Positions 42,395 through 53,581 of a stretch of DNA of 64,000 bases are shown piece by piece. Below the pieces are notes generated by a model, which saw only the letters and a list, made by a program, of their open reading frames with translations, was not told where the DNA came from and searched no databases. A program made the position numbers and the translations under genes. Position 1 is the first letter of the stretch, and each line of letters begins with the position of its first letter. The DNA comes from Mannheimia cairinae (lineage in GTDB: Bacteria > Pseudomonadota > Gammaproteobacteria > Enterobacterales > Pasteurellaceae): positions 62,001 to 126,000 of the forward strand of contig NZ_JAQSJE010000009.1 in the NCBI RefSeq assembly GCF_028649535.1, in the 5' to 3' direction.

Positions 42395-42832
42395 TTAAAG
42401 TTCGTTAAAATAATCGTCTCCCCAAGTTTCTTCCGCTAGCTTTAGTAAATTAGCAAAATCTTGGAAAGAAGGGACAGATTGCTCTTCTTCTAATTTTACT
42501 TGTGCAGTAATGAGCTTCTGTCTAAGCGATTCATACCATTCTAATAATGATAATGAAAGAGGAGAGCGAGCCCGTTTTCCCAACCAATAAAACCCTTGAA
42601 AAGGAATAGAGATCGCAAAAATAGAGGTGATGACAGCATTAGCCAAAATAGATTGAGTAGGATCGGCAAAAAAATACTGCCACACTAAAGCAAAGCAAGC
42701 AAAAGCAGGCATTACCTTAGAGGAGAATTTTACTAAGCGAATAATATGATAGTCTGGCATAAAATTCGCTAATTTCTTTTGATTGGGCAATGTATTTAGG
42801 TAGCGTTGTCCGGCTTCAAATAGGCTTAACAT
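42395..42832 (-). CDS. yfbV: YfbV family membrane protein (DUF412)
   Basis: 145 residues. GQRYLNTLPNQKKLANFMPDYHIIRLVKFSSKVMPAFA and FQGFYWLGKRARSPLSLSLLEWYE are the UPF0208/YfbV signature. Two membrane segments. In E. coli this family has been linked to exclusion of the terminal macrodomain; not shown here. Confidence 0.9.
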   Translation of the reverse strand: MLSLFEAGQRYLNTLPNQKKLANFMPDYHIIRLVKFSSKVMPAFACFALVWQYFFADPTQSILANAVITSIFAISIPFQGFYWLGKRARSPLSLSLLEWYESLRQKLITAQVKLEEEQSVPSFQDFANLLKLAEETWGDDYFNEL

Positions 42833-42960
42833 AATATTCTCTTAAATTTTTTTCTTTCATTTTATATAACTGATTAAAATCTACAATAGATTAATGCAGT
42901 TTTGCTCAACAGTTGCTATACTTTACAACAAATTTTTTACAATAATGGAAAGGACCTTTT

Positions 42961-43710
42961 ATGCCAATTAAATTTGTGGATTTATTACAACAAAGTTGGA
43001 ATTTTATGCGTAATCAGCAGGTTTTCTCATTATTTGCGATTATAACTATTTCCGTCGTACAGTTATTAGTTATTTTTTTATTAGCAAATGATGCAGGAAC
43101 AATCTCTCAGCAACAAATTGAGCAACAGCAAGTAGAACCAGGACAAATGCTTGCATTTTTATTGCCGACAATGTTATTAGGGGTAATCAACCTTTTTATC
43201 AACTTATTGATGATTTTAAATATTCAATCTATTAACAACGGTAGTTATCAACAATTTTTCCAAAATACGGGCAATGCTATAAAATCATTTTTACCGGTAT
43301 TACTTTTACAAATTGTGATGATATTACCATTTTCATTAGGCTTATCATTTGCAATGACATCTCCAGAGATGATTATTGTTGCCTTCCCACTGATTTTAGT
43401 CGGATTTTATTTCTTCTTTAAATTAAGCCTATTGATTTATGTTTATTTATTAGAAAAACCACAAAAAACAGTGTTGGAAACCATTAAATTTACGTTACAG
43501 TTATCTCGTGGAAAAATGATGCCATTAGTTTTATTTTGTGTAATTTCATATGTTGTACCAGGAATTTTATCTCGTTTTGTTGCAATGATTGGCAATGGTT
43601 CGGTTGGTACCGTTATTTCAATTATTTTAAGTGCGTTTATTAGTGTATTTATGGCGATTTTTAGCTTCCGTTTTTACCAAGTTTATCGCCAATTACCGGC
43701 AAATAATTAG
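42961..43710 (+). CDS. yciC: YciC family membrane protein
   Basis: 249 residues, six membrane segments. It starts [23 protein letters not shown], as UPF0259/YciC proteins do. Function unknown. First of the yciC-yciB-yciA-yciI run, each gene with few or negative spacer bases. Confidence 0.88.
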   Translation: MPIKFVDLLQQSWNFMRNQQVFSLFAIITISVVQLLVIFLLANDAGTISQQQIEQQQVEPGQMLAFLLPTMLLGVINLFINLLMILNIQSINNGSYQQFFQNTGNAIKSFLPVLLLQIVMILPFSLGLSFAMTSPEMIIVAFPLILVGFYFFFKLSLLIYVYLLEKPQKTVLETIKFTLQLSRGKMMPLVLFCVISYVVPGILSRFVAMIGNGSVGTVISIILSAFISVFMAIFSFRFYQVYRQLPANN

Positions 43711-43718
43711 GAGATAAA

Positions 43719-44276
43719 ATGAAACAATTACTTGAGTTTATTCCACTTATTCTGTTTTTTGTGGTTTATAAGATGTCAGGCATTCAAATGGCATCGGTTG
43801 TATTAGTCATTGCAACTATTGTACAAATGATTGCTTTAAAAGTACTTTATGGAAAAATTGAAAAGCAACAAGTGATTATGGGAACTGCGGTTGTCTTTTT
43901 TGGTTTATTAAGTGCTTATTTTAACGAAGTAAAATATTTACAATGGAAAGTAACCATTGTTTATTCTCTATTTGCATTGGTGCTATTAATTAGCCAATTT
44001 GGTTTTAAAACCCCGCTAATTAAAAAATTACTCGGTAAAGAAATTCAGTTACCAGACAATGTCTGGAATAAACTTAACTTAGGTTGGGCTATTTTCTTTA
44101 TTTTTTGTATGTTACTGAATATTTATATTAGCCAATATTTCTCAGAAGATATTTGGGTTGATTTTAAATCATTCGGCATTATTGGTTTAACCTTAGTTGC
44201 AACCATAGCCACAGGATTTATGCTTTACCCTTATCTTAAAGAGGCTGAAAAACAGGAAGAGCCAAATGAAAAATAA
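43719..44276 (+). CDS. yciB: Inner membrane-spanning protein YciB
   Basis: 185 residues. [33 protein letters not shown] and the [17 protein letters not shown] block identify YciB (IspA/septation protein A family). It acts in cell envelope integrity and division. Eight bases after yciC; overlaps yciA by eleven. Confidence 0.94.
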   Translation: MKQLLEFIPLILFFVVYKMSGIQMASVVLVIATIVQMIALKVLYGKIEKQQVIMGTAVVFFGLLSAYFNEVKYLQWKVTIVYSLFALVLLISQFGFKTPLIKKLLGKEIQLPDNVWNKLNLGWAIFFIFCMLLNIYISQYFSEDIWVDFKSFGIIGLTLVATIATGFMLYPYLKEAEKQEEPNEK

Positions 44277-44721
44277 ACCTTATGATAAAGACCCGGCAGG
44301 GAAATTAATTTTACGCACTTTAGCAATGCCGTCTGACACTAATGCTAATGGCGATATTTTTGGTGGCTGGATTATGTCGCAAATGGATTTAGGCGGAGCA
44401 ATTTTAGCGAAAGAACTGGCAAAGGGCAGAGTGGTTACGGTTTCCGTTGATAAAATGATCTTCCATCTGCCAATTTCTGTCGGCGATGTGGTTTGTTGTT
44501 ATGGCACCTTAATGCACGTTGGGCGTTCATCAATGCAAGTGAAGGTAGAAGTGTTTATTAAACAAGTTTATGAAGGTACTCGTGAGCGTTTTCGTGTAAC
44601 AGAAGCTATTTTTACCTATGTGGCAGTGGATAAAGAGGGCAAGCCTCGTGCCGTACCAAGAGAAAATAATCCAGAATTAGATGAAGCATTATCGTTAATT
44701 CATTCAACCGACAAAGAATAA
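44266..44721 (+). CDS. yciA: Acyl-CoA thioesterase YciA
   Basis: 151 residues. Single hot-dog domain with [20 protein letters not shown] carrying the catalytic Asp. Hydrolyses acyl-CoA esters in the cytoplasm. The Haemophilus orthologue is a well-studied hexamer. Starts inside yciB. Confidence 0.95.
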   Translation: MKNKPYDKDPAGKLILRTLAMPSDTNANGDIFGGWIMSQMDLGGAILAKELAKGRVVTVSVDKMIFHLPISVGDVVCCYGTLMHVGRSSMQVKVEVFIKQVYEGTRERFRVTEAIFTYVAVDKEGKPRAVPRENNPELDEALSLIHSTDKE

Positions 44722-44730
44722 GGAGCAATT

Positions 44731-45012
44731 ATGTATTACGTAATTTTTGCACAAGATAATCCAAATATGTTGGAAAAACGTTTAGAAGTTCGCCCGGCAC
44801 ATTTAGCTCGTTTAGAAGCATTGCAAGCTGAAGGGCGTTTGCTTACCGCAGGCCCTAATCCAACGGAAGATGGCACAGGTGTAACTGGTTCAACTGTTAT
44901 TGCCGAATTTAATTCACTTGAAGAAGCAAAACAGTGGGCAAGCCAAGATCCTTACGTTGAAGCTGGTGTTTATGGCGATGTGATTATTAAGCCGTTTAAA
45001 AAGGTGTTTTGA
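44731..45012 (+). CDS. yciI: YciI family protein
   Basis: 93 residues. [43 protein letters not shown] with the conserved His and Asp in a ferredoxin-like fold is the YciI signature. A catalytic role is presumed, but the reaction is unknown. Last gene of the yci run. Confidence 0.94.
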   Translation: MYYVIFAQDNPNMLEKRLEVRPAHLARLEALQAEGRLLTAGPNPTEDGTGVTGSTVIAEFNSLEEAKQWASQDPYVEAGVYGDVIIKPFKKVF

Positions 45013-45020
45013 TAATTTAA

Positions 45021-45138
45021 TTCCCCTCTTTAGCAAAGATGGTTAGGGGAGATTTGACAGAAGTAATGCCAAGCGCATACGAAATTTTTAATATTTTATC
45101 AAATCTCCTCCAGTCCCTCTTTTCTAAAGAGGGGAGTT
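45021..45138. repeat. Palindromic intergenic element
   Basis: TTCCCCTCTTTAG at 45021 pairs with CTAAAGAGGGGAG at 45124-45136, and inside AGGGGAGATTTGA (45045-45057) pairs with TCAAATCTCCTCC (45099-45111). About 118 bases fold into one long hairpin with a ~40-base centre. It looks like a small palindromic element inserted between yciI and glnE. Confidence 0.7.
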
Positions 45139-45187
45139 GATCTCCAAATATAAAATGGTTCTTCAGTAATTTATATTAAATAATATT

Positions 45188-48076
45188 ATGCTAACCCCCC
45201 TAATCCCCCAATCTCAATTAGATTTACCTGAAAATTTGCAAAATTCCGAGCAAATTCAACCGCTTGTAGTCGCTATTTCGCTTTCCAATTTCGTTAAAAA
45301 TACCTTACAAAAACAGCCAGAATTATTACATCAATGGATTGAACAGCCCCCTAGTATTGAGAATTGTGGGCATTACGCTAGCCGTTTAGATGAACTATTA
45401 ACTGCGGTTGAAAATGAAGAACAGTTGGGGCGAGAGCTACGTTTATTTCGCAATCGAGAAATGGCAGCATTAAGTTTTATTCAATCGAATAAACTCGGTA
45501 GTGTGGAATTTGTCTTTCAGAAACTATCCGATTTGGCAGAAAGTTTGATTTTAGCTGCTCGAGATTGGTTATTTGAACGTTGTTGCCAAGAATATGGCAC
45601 GCCGATGAATAGCTTAGGCGAAAAGCAAGAATTACTGATTTTAGGAATGGGGAAATTAGGTGGGCGAGAGCTTAATTTTTCGTCTGATATTGATTTAATC
45701 TTTACCTACCCAGATGCAGGCGAAACCGAAGGCGGACGCAAACCGATTGAAAATAGCAAGTTTTTTACCCGAATGGGGCAACGTTTAATCAAAGCCTTAG
45801 ATGAAATTACCAGTGATGGCTTTGTTTACCGCACCGATATGCGACTACGTCCTTTTGGCGACAGCGGGGCATTAGTTTTGAGCTTTGCCGCAATGGAAGA
45901 TTATTACCAAGAGCAAGGCAGAGATTGGGAACGCTATGCGATGATTAAAGCCAAGATTTTAGGCGAAGATAGCCAAAATCTGAATCACCGTTATTTAAAA
46001 CAAATGTTACGCCCCTTTGTTTATCGTCGTTATTTGGATTTTAGTGCAATTCAATCCTTGCGTGAAATGAAGCAAAAAATTAGCCGAGAAGTGGTTCGTC
46101 GTAATTTAACCGATAATATTAAACTCGGTGCAGGCGGGATTCGAGAGGTTGAATTCATCACTCAAACTTTCCAAATGGTGCGAGGCGGGCGAGATAAAAT
46201 CCTACAAGAGCGTAGCTTGCTAACCGTACTTCCTCGCTTGGCACAACTAGGTTTATTAAGTGCAGAGCAAGTAACAAAATTACATAATGCCTATATTTTT
46301 TATCGCCAAATTGAAAATGTACTGCAAGCGATTGACGATAAACAAACCCAAACTTTACCAACGGATCAACAAGATCAAGAACGTATTTTATATGCGTGCA
46401 AAAGCTACCAACAGCAGGTATTAGGCACTCAAAATAGCCAATGGGTAGAACACGATTTTACTAATTGGTCAGAGTTTTTACAGAAATTAGCCGCTTATCA
46501 AAATGAGGTTCGCCAGATTTTTAATGAGATTATCGGCGAAGAGGAAACGGAAGACGATAATCCGTTAAATGAAAAACTGGCAGAGTGGAAAGATATTTTA
46601 CATTTTGAGATCGCTCAAGATGATTTGGCTGATGTACTCAAAAATTACCCATCGGTACAAGAAAATGATTATGAAACGATTTATCGCCAGTTTTTAACCA
46701 CTTTTCAAGATTGGGTAAAACGTCCGATTGGGGGGCGAGGGCGAAGTGTATTAAGAAATTTAATGCCTAAAATTGCCGATAGCATTTTCCAACGAGAAGA
46801 TTATTTGGTGCTACTGCCTCGTTTAATCAATATTGTAGATAAAATCACGACTCGTACTACCTACCTTGAGTTGATGTTGGAAAGAGAACAAATTCTGCCA
46901 CAACTTTTAACTTTATCTAGCCAGTCGGTAATGATTGCAGAGCAAATTGCCCGTTATCCAATGTTATTAGATGAACTCATTGCCAATCGTGGTTTAACTC
47001 AAGTGCTTGAGCTGGAAAATTATCAATCTGCATTGCAAGATTACTTAATTCGTATTCCTGAAGAAGATGAAGAAGCATTAATTGATGCACTGCGTCAATT
47101 TAAACAGACTCATATTTTACGCATTGCTGCTGCGGATATTTTAGGGGTTTTGCCGGTAATGAAAATTAGTGATCATCTCACTTATTTAGCTGAGGCAATT
47201 ATTTCTGCCGTAGTAAATATGGCCTGGAAGCAAGTGGCGAAACGCTTTGGCGAGCCAGAGCATTTAGAGGCGGGGGAACAAGGTTTCGCCGTGATTGGCT
47301 ACGGGAAATTAGGTGGCATAGAGCTAGGTTATAATTCCGATTTGGATTTAGTCTTTTTGCATAATGCCCCAGAAAATAGCCAGACGATTGGCGGTAAAAA
47401 AGAGATTTCAAGCCATCAGTTCTATTTAAAATTAGCCCAAAAAATCACCTCTATTTTTAATTTGAACACCAGTGCCGGTGTATTGTATGAAATTGATATG
47501 CGACTACGACCGTCAGGCGAGGCTGGTTTGTTAGTTAGCACTGTTACGGCTTATGATTTTTACCAAAAAAATGAAGCTTGGACGTGGGAAAGCCAAGCAT
47601 TAGTGAGAGCAAGATGTGTTTATGGAGCAGATAGCCTCAAACAAGCCTTTGAACATATTCGTCAAAGTACGCTTGCTTTAGCCCGAACAAGCGGTCAATT
47701 ACGGCAAGAAATTTGCGAAATGCGTCAGAAAATGTATCAGCATTTAAGTTCACCTTCAGAGGAAAAATTCCATATTAAAACCGACCAAGGTGGTATTACC
47801 GATATTGAATTTATCGCCCAATGTTTAGTGCTAGAACATAGCCATCAGCACCCACAAATGGCAATCTGGTCGGATAATGTACGTATTTTTGACAGTGCGG
47901 TTGAATGCGGTATTTTAACGCTGGAAGATGGCGAAGAACTTAAGCGTTGCTATACATCTTTACGCAATAAAATCCACCATTTGAACTTACTCAGAAAAGA
48001 GAGCGTGGTAGAGGCAACAGAATTTATTGCTGAGCGTGCTTTTGTTGGAAAAATGTGGCAGAGTATTTTTACTTAA
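45188..48076 (+). CDS. glnE: Glutamine synthetase adenylyltransferase GlnE
   Basis: 962 residues, full length. Two nucleotidyltransferase halves are seen: LGMGKLGGRELNFSSDIDLIF near residue 155 (deadenylylation) and IGYGKLGGIELGYNSDLDLVF near 705 (adenylylation), each followed by YEIDMRLRPSG or YRTDMRLRPFG. It adjusts glutamine synthetase activity to nitrogen supply. Start at ATG 45188 gives the usual N-terminus. Confidence 0.96.
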   Translation: MLTPLIPQSQLDLPENLQNSEQIQPLVVAISLSNFVKNTLQKQPELLHQWIEQPPSIENCGHYASRLDELLTAVENEEQLGRELRLFRNREMAALSFIQSNKLGSVEFVFQKLSDLAESLILAARDWLFERCCQEYGTPMNSLGEKQELLILGMGKLGGRELNFSSDIDLIFTYPDAGETEGGRKPIENSKFFTRMGQRLIKALDEITSDGFVYRTDMRLRPFGDSGALVLSFAAMEDYYQEQGRDWERYAMIKAKILGEDSQNLNHRYLKQMLRPFVYRRYLDFSAIQSLREMKQKISREVVRRNLTDNIKLGAGGIREVEFITQTFQMVRGGRDKILQERSLLTVLPRLAQLGLLSAEQVTKLHNAYIFYRQIENVLQAIDDKQTQTLPTDQQDQERILYACKSYQQQVLGTQNSQWVEHDFTNWSEFLQKLAAYQNEVRQIFNEIIGEEETEDDNPLNEKLAEWKDILHFEIAQDDLADVLKNYPSVQENDYETIYRQFLTTFQDWVKRPIGGRGRSVLRNLMPKIADSIFQREDYLVLLPRLINIVDKITTRTTYLELMLEREQILPQLLTLSSQSVMIAEQIARYPMLLDELIANRGLTQVLELENYQSALQDYLIRIPEEDEEALIDALRQFKQTHILRIAAADILGVLPVMKISDHLTYLAEAIISAVVNMAWKQVAKRFGEPEHLEAGEQGFAVIGYGKLGGIELGYNSDLDLVFLHNAPENSQTIGGKKEISSHQFYLKLAQKITSIFNLNTSAGVLYEIDMRLRPSGEAGLLVSTVTAYDFYQKNEAWTWESQALVRARCVYGADSLKQAFEHIRQSTLALARTSGQLRQEICEMRQKMYQHLSSPSEEKFHIKTDQGGITDIEFIAQCLVLEHSHQHPQMAIWSDNVRIFDSAVECGILTLEDGEELKRCYTSLRNKIHHLNLLRKESVVEATEFIAERAFVGKMWQSIFT

Positions 48077-48154
48077 CTTATCGTAGTATGCAAAATTTTT
48101 CGCAAAAATAACCGCTTGTTAGGCTATAATAAGCCTAATAAGAGGAGAAAGCGT

Positions 48155-48529
48155 ATGGAATATCAATTTACTCATAGTATTCACGGTGTTGTTGCAAAAT
48201 GTTCAATGGATCACGAAGCTTTTGCTCGTTGGTTAAACAGTGAAATTACTGAAAATCAGAAAGATCTGGAAGCGATTTTTACTGAAATTGAAAAATGCAG
48301 AGCGGCTTTTCCCAATCATTATGAATGTGTGTTTGAAGGACGTGAATACAGCATTTACTTTGATTATGACGAAGTGATGGCAAAAGCAAATAATTTAGAT
48401 GCAGAGTTTGAAGATGAAATGGAAGACGGATTTCAATTCTATAATCAAGAAAGTATTGCATTTTGTGGTTTAGATGATTTTGAAAAATTTCTGAAAGCCT
48501 ATCAACTATTCTTGAAAACCTATCATTAA
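48155..48529 (+). CDS. yacL: YacL family protein (UPF0231)
   Basis: 124 residues from ATG 48155, with AGGAGAAA just upstream; the open frame to 48116 lacks a site. [31 protein letters not shown] and [22 protein letters not shown] match YacL. Acidic, function unknown. Confidence 0.88.
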   Translation: MEYQFTHSIHGVVAKCSMDHEAFARWLNSEITENQKDLEAIFTEIEKCRAAFPNHYECVFEGREYSIYFDYDEVMAKANNLDAEFEDEMEDGFQFYNQESIAFCGLDDFEKFLKAYQLFLKTYH

Positions 48530-48661
48530 TTAAAGATTAAGTGAATTTTAAAAGCATAGTTAGTATGCTTTTATTTTTTATAAGCAAAAACTTAGACTAT
48601 CAACAAAACCCAATTCCTTGTAAAATAATCGTTTATAGGAAATTTAAGAAATATAAATATT

Positions 48662-49249
48662 ATGAGTCGAACTAAAAAAACACGTCGTATTAGCGACATT
48701 ATGCCGGCAAGAAAAACAGATAAGCCAGCCATACCTGCACCTAAATTAGGTGGAGGGAAAAAACGTAAATTAACTCGTTATGAGCTTGATGCTCAAGCAC
48801 GTGAAGAAAAGCGTAAACGTAAACATAAAGGTTTGCCGACCGGCTCTCGTAATGCCGATTCTGCAGAGCAGAAAAAAACTGTAGTGAAAGAAGTGAAAGA
48901 TCCACGCATTGGTAGCCGTAAAAAAGTGCCATTAATGGTGGAATTTGTTAATCAGCCAGAAAAAGGACGTGTAATTAAGCCTGTCCCAGTTGAGCCAACT
49001 AAACCAGTACTTTCACCAGAGCAAGAATTAGAACAATTAGAAAATAATGAATGCCTAAATCAATTATTAGATGATTTAGAAGCAGGTAAAACATTATCTG
49101 CAGAAGATCAGCAATTTATGAATGAATGCTTAGATCGTATTGATGAACTGATGACTGAACTTGGTATCGAATTTGAAGAGGAAGACGGCGATAATGGTGA
49201 TGCACTATTACGTCAATTTGAAACAATGGATATCAATAAATTCCGCTAA
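48662..49249 (+). CDS. yihI: Der GTPase-activating protein YihI
   Basis: 195 residues. The N-terminal half is very basic ([31 protein letters not shown]), the C-terminal half very acidic with [30 protein letters not shown]: the YihI pattern. It stimulates the GTPase Der and so affects 50S assembly. 13 bases before the next gene. Confidence 0.93.
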   Translation: MSRTKKTRRISDIMPARKTDKPAIPAPKLGGGKKRKLTRYELDAQAREEKRKRKHKGLPTGSRNADSAEQKKTVVKEVKDPRIGSRKKVPLMVEFVNQPEKGRVIKPVPVEPTKPVLSPEQELEQLENNECLNQLLDDLEAGKTLSAEDQQFMNECLDRIDELMTELGIEFEEEDGDNGDALLRQFETMDINKFR

Positions 49250-49262
49250 TGGATAATCAATT

Positions 49263-49733
49263 ATGATGTTAAAAATATTTCTGATTGTGCTGGCGGTTTT
49301 AATCTTAATTTCACTTGCAGGTTATGCCGTACATTTAATGTTGAAATTAAGAATTCAAAAAAGGCAAGAAAAAACCCTAATTGAAGAAGCTAAGCGAGCA
49401 CAAAAAGAACGCTATTTACGTATTTTAGACAGTATTGATGTTATCGCAAGAGCTATGGTATCTGAGCAATGCGATTTCTCTGAGGGTGTTTTGCGTTTAA
49501 AACCTTTATTGGATGTAATAGGCAGAAAATTAAGCCACCATACAGCGATGTGGGCACTGTATCTGGTGGTTGAAAATATGCCAATTTTAGATGAGCGTAA
49601 AAACTTAAAACGCAATCAGAGAATGAAGTTAGATCTCGAGCGAGAAGCCAAAGAGGCGGAGCTAGAGGCAGACATCAAAATTGAGTGTTACCAATTATTA
49701 AAAGATATTGAAGAAATTAAAAAGGCAATCTAA
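49263..49733 (+). CDS. DUF2489 membrane-anchored protein
   Basis: 156 residues. One N-terminal membrane segment (LIVLAVLILISLAGYAVHLML), then a charged helical body with AMVSEQCDFSEGVLRLKPLLDVIG: the DUF2489 signature. Function unknown. Its stop shares bases with the hemN start (TAATG), so the two are coupled, an order also seen in Haemophilus. Confidence 0.82.
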   Translation: MMLKIFLIVLAVLILISLAGYAVHLMLKLRIQKRQEKTLIEEAKRAQKERYLRILDSIDVIARAMVSEQCDFSEGVLRLKPLLDVIGRKLSHHTAMWALYLVVENMPILDERKNLKRNQRMKLDLEREAKEAELEADIKIECYQLLKDIEEIKKAI

Positions 49734-51100
49734 TGTCAGAAATTATTTGGGATTTAGCCCTAATTCAAAAATATAACCATTCTGGTCCTCGTTATACTTC
49801 TTATCCAACTGCGTTGGAATTTAATGAAAATTATACCAATGAGGATTTTATTGCAGCGGCAGCTCGTTATCCAGAGCGTCCGCTTTCGCTTTATGTGCAT
49901 ATTCCGTTTTGCCATAAACTTTGCTATTTCTGTGGCTGTAATAAGGTGATTACCCGTCACCGCCACAAGGTAGAGATTTATTTGGATTACCTTGAGCGTG
50001 AAATTAAAACGCGTGCACCATTATTTAAAAACCGCTTAGTTACTCAAATTCACTGGGGCGGCGGTACACCAACCTATTTAGATGAAGACCAATCTGCTCG
50101 CTTAATGGCAATGCTACGTAACCATTTTGATGTAAGCGAAGATGCGGAAATTAGTATTGAAATGGATCCTCGTGAAATTGAATTATCAATGTTAGATCAC
50201 TTGCGTGCTATTGGTTTTAACCGCATTAGTATGGGGATTCAAGACTTTGACAAAGAAGTTCAACGCTTGGTTAATCGTGAGCAAGATGAAGAATTTATTT
50301 TTGCATTAATGAAACGAGCGAAAGAGCTAGGCTTTGTTTCGACCAATGTGGACTTAATTTACGGTTTACCAAAACAAAATGTTGAAAGTTTTATGTACAC
50401 TTTAAAGCGAGTGGTAGAACTAAACCCAGATCGTATGAGTGTATTTAACTATGCCCATTTGCCAAGCCGTTTTGCCGCACAGGTAAAAATTAAAGAAGAT
50501 ATGTTACCTGCACCGGAAACAAAATTAACGATTTTACAAAAATCGATCGAGTTTTTAGGTGAAAACGGCTATAAATTTATTGGAATGGATCACTTTGCAA
50601 AACCTGATGATGAATTAGCTATTGCACAGCAAAAAGGCATTTTACACCGTAACTTCCAAGGCTATACTACCCAAGAAGAGTGTGATTTATTAGGAATGGG
50701 TGTTTCAGCAATTAGCTTATTGGGCGATACTTACGCTCAAAACCAAAAAGAATTACAACAATATTATGCTGATGTTGAAGAAAAAGGGATTGCTTTACAT
50801 AAAGGAATTGCATTAAGCCAAGATGACTGTATTCGCCGTGATGTGATTAAAGCCCTAATTTGTAACTTTAAACTAGATTTTGCAACTATTGAAAATAGCT
50901 ATGGAATTGATTTTAAAGCGTATTTCAATGAAGATTTAGCGTTATTAAACTCATTAGCAGAAGATGGCTTATTAGAAATTACAGAGAATAGCATTGTGGT
51001 TTCGCCACGTGGTCGTCTATTAATTCGTAATATTTGTTTATGTTTTGATGTCTATTCAAGACAGCTTGCGAGAAGACAACAATTCTCTCGTATTATTTAA
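49733..51100 (+). CDS. hemN: Oxygen-independent coproporphyrinogen III oxidase HemN
   Basis: 455 residues. A radical-SAM cluster motif CHKLCYFCGCNK near residue 62, HWGGGTPTYLD, and the HemN C-terminal domain are present. Makes protoporphyrinogen IX without oxygen. The full length and N-terminal GPRYTSYPTA separate it from HemW. Confidence 0.96.
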   Translation: MSEIIWDLALIQKYNHSGPRYTSYPTALEFNENYTNEDFIAAAARYPERPLSLYVHIPFCHKLCYFCGCNKVITRHRHKVEIYLDYLEREIKTRAPLFKNRLVTQIHWGGGTPTYLDEDQSARLMAMLRNHFDVSEDAEISIEMDPREIELSMLDHLRAIGFNRISMGIQDFDKEVQRLVNREQDEEFIFALMKRAKELGFVSTNVDLIYGLPKQNVESFMYTLKRVVELNPDRMSVFNYAHLPSRFAAQVKIKEDMLPAPETKLTILQKSIEFLGENGYKFIGMDHFAKPDDELAIAQQKGILHRNFQGYTTQEECDLLGMGVSAISLLGDTYAQNQKELQQYYADVEEKGIALHKGIALSQDDCIRRDVIKALICNFKLDFATIENSYGIDFKAYFNEDLALLNSLAEDGLLEITENSIVVSPRGRLLIRNICLCFDVYSRQLARRQQFSRII

Positions 51101-51185
51101 CGAACAAGTGGTGATTTTTCGCAAAAATTTTGCAAAATTTTCTTGAAAATTAACCGCTTGCTCTCTCGTTTATAAAGGAAAAACA

Positions 51186-53525
51186 ATGAAACTGCGTTAT
51201 AACTTACTTTCTCTTGCAGTGATGACAGCTTGTTATAGTAGCTATGCAGTTGCTGATTTACAGCAACAATGCTTACTTGGCGTACCTCAATTCCAAGGCG
51301 AAGTGGTTGAAGGTGATCAACTGAGAATGCCTGTTATAATTGAATCTGATAGTGCGGTAATTAATCAGCCTCGTGATGCGACTTATACTGGAGATGTCAG
51401 CATAAAACAAGGTAATCGCTCAATTATTGCAGATCAAGTTCGGGTTGAACAAGATGGCGAAAATGCCCGTATGGCATATTTACAAGGCAATTTTGATTAC
51501 CAAGATGATCTAATTCAAGCAACGGGTTCTGATGCAACCATTAATCTGCTTTCAAAAGATGCAAACCTTGCTAATGCTAACTATCAGCTAGTAGACAGAC
51601 AAGGGCGAGGTACTGCAGAATCAGGCGAATTTGGCAATACAAAACGTACCTTAAAAAATGCGAGCTTTACCTCTTGTTTACCAAATGATAATGCTTGGTC
51701 GATTGAAGCTAACGAGATGATTCAGCACGTAGATGAAGAATATGCAGAAATGTGGCACGCTCGTTTTAAAGTATTAGATGTGCCAATTTTCTACTCGCCT
51801 TATTTACAATTTCCTATTGGTGATCGTCGCCGTTCAGGTCTCTTGATTCCAAGTTTTGAGCGTTCAAGCAAAAACGGTTGGACTTATTCTCAGCCATTTT
51901 ATTGGAATATTGCACCTAATATGGATGCGACTATTACACCAACTTATTATTCTCGTCGTGGCTGGCAAATTAACCCTGAATTTAGATATTTAACTAAAAT
52001 TGGGCAAGGCTTAGTGGCAACCGAATATATGGCAAAAGATCGTTTAAGTGAATATCAACCAAAAGATGATGATCGTAAACGTTATTTGGTTCACTGGCGA
52101 CATACAATGAGCTTTTTAACGGATTGGCGTTTTTCTGTTGATTATACCAAAGTAAGTGACAGACGCTATTTCTCTGATTTTGACTCTGATTATGGTAATA
52201 GTACAGATGGTTATGCCACGCAAAACTTTAAATTAGGCTACTATCAACCAAATTATAATTTATCGATTTCGGGTAAAAAATTCCAAACATTTGATGGTAT
52301 GGATATTGGCCCATATCGAGTATTACCACAAATTGATTTTAATTATTATAAAAATGATCTAATTGAAGGTAGTGATTTCAAATTCTTTGCACAAGCCGCT
52401 CGTTTTGATAATGATAGTAAATTAATGCCAAAAGCGTGGCGTTTCCACGCTGAGCCAACACTTAATTTCCCTTTAGCAAATCGCTATGGTAGTTTAAATA
52501 TAGAAACGAAGCTTTATGCAACCCATTATTTGCAAAGCAAAGGAAGTGAAAGCACAGAAGAGATTAAAAAGAGCGTAAGCCGTGTTATTCCACAGATTAA
52601 ACTAGATTTAAAAACAGTTTTAGAATCAGATAAGCAATTATTTGCAGGCTTTAATCAAACCATTGAGCCACGATTACAATATATCTATCGCCCTTATAAA
52701 AACCAGAGTGATATAGGTACAAAAACACATCAAAGTGTCAGTTTAGGCTATGATTCTGCGTTGCTACAAAATGATTATTTCTCATTATTTAATGATCGTC
52801 GCTACAGTGGTTTAGATAGAATTTCTTCGGCAAATTTAGTTACCGCTGGTGGAACAACACGTTTCTTTAGTGATAAAACAGGCGAAGAAGTCTTTAATTT
52901 TAGCCTTGGTCAAACCTATTATTTAAGACCATCAAAAATTGATGATACTTCAGATAATAGCACGGCTAAACGTTCATCATCTTGGGCTGCAGAGACTAAC
53001 TGGAAATTCCATAAAAATTGGAATTGGCACGGTAGTTATCAATATGACACACGCTTAAATCAAACATCTTTAGCGAATATGTCATTACAATATAAACCTC
53101 AGTCAGATAAGTTGGTTCAACTGAATTATCGTTATGCAAGTAAAGATTATATTAATCAAAACTTAAGTGCGAGAGCAGATAAATATAGTCAATCAATTAA
53201 ACAAGTTGGTGCGGTCTTAGGTTGGGAATTAACCGATAATATTTCTGTAATGACAAGCTATTACCAAGATATTGCTTTGAATAAGCCAGTTGAAGGGCAG
53301 TTCTCTGTAAACTATAATACTTGTTGTTGGGCGGCTAATCTGTATGTTGCACGTAAACTAGTTTCAACATCTGTTGGCTCACCAGATACAATTAATGGTT
53401 TTTACTATGACAATAAATTTGGGATTAACTTTGAATTACGCTTTGGTACAAGTTATAGCAACGGTGTATCAAGAATGTTAAGACGAGGAATTATTCCTTA
53501 TACTGAGCCTTACGGCATAAACTAA
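51186..53525 (+). CDS. lptD: LPS-assembly protein LptD
   Basis: 779 residues. Signal peptide ([18 protein letters not shown]), N-terminal OstA jellyroll ([23 protein letters not shown]), then the large beta-barrel, with [20 protein letters not shown] and C-terminal [16 protein letters not shown]. It inserts lipopolysaccharide in the outer leaflet together with LptE. Cys pairs NTCCWAA near the end and Cys28/Cys160-type residues could form the needed disulfides. Bidirectional terminator follows. Confidence 0.96.
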   Translation: MKLRYNLLSLAVMTACYSSYAVADLQQQCLLGVPQFQGEVVEGDQLRMPVIIESDSAVINQPRDATYTGDVSIKQGNRSIIADQVRVEQDGENARMAYLQGNFDYQDDLIQATGSDATINLLSKDANLANANYQLVDRQGRGTAESGEFGNTKRTLKNASFTSCLPNDNAWSIEANEMIQHVDEEYAEMWHARFKVLDVPIFYSPYLQFPIGDRRRSGLLIPSFERSSKNGWTYSQPFYWNIAPNMDATITPTYYSRRGWQINPEFRYLTKIGQGLVATEYMAKDRLSEYQPKDDDRKRYLVHWRHTMSFLTDWRFSVDYTKVSDRRYFSDFDSDYGNSTDGYATQNFKLGYYQPNYNLSISGKKFQTFDGMDIGPYRVLPQIDFNYYKNDLIEGSDFKFFAQAARFDNDSKLMPKAWRFHAEPTLNFPLANRYGSLNIETKLYATHYLQSKGSESTEEIKKSVSRVIPQIKLDLKTVLESDKQLFAGFNQTIEPRLQYIYRPYKNQSDIGTKTHQSVSLGYDSALLQNDYFSLFNDRRYSGLDRISSANLVTAGGTTRFFSDKTGEEVFNFSLGQTYYLRPSKIDDTSDNSTAKRSSSWAAETNWKFHKNWNWHGSYQYDTRLNQTSLANMSLQYKPQSDKLVQLNYRYASKDYINQNLSARADKYSQSIKQVGAVLGWELTDNISVMTSYYQDIALNKPVEGQFSVNYNTCCWAANLYVARKLVSTSVGSPDTINGFYYDNKFGINFELRFGTSYSNGVSRMLRRGIIPYTEPYGIN

Positions 53526-53543
53526 ATCGGAATATTTAAACAT

Positions 53544-53567
53544 AATGAGCAGCCTAGGCTGCTCATT
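53544..53567. terminator. Bidirectional terminator between lptD and glnS
   Basis: Perfect palindrome with arms AATGAGCAGCCT (53544-53555) and AGGCTGCTCATT, serving both convergent genes. Confidence 0.85.
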
Positions 53568-53581
53568 ATTTGTTTTATTAA

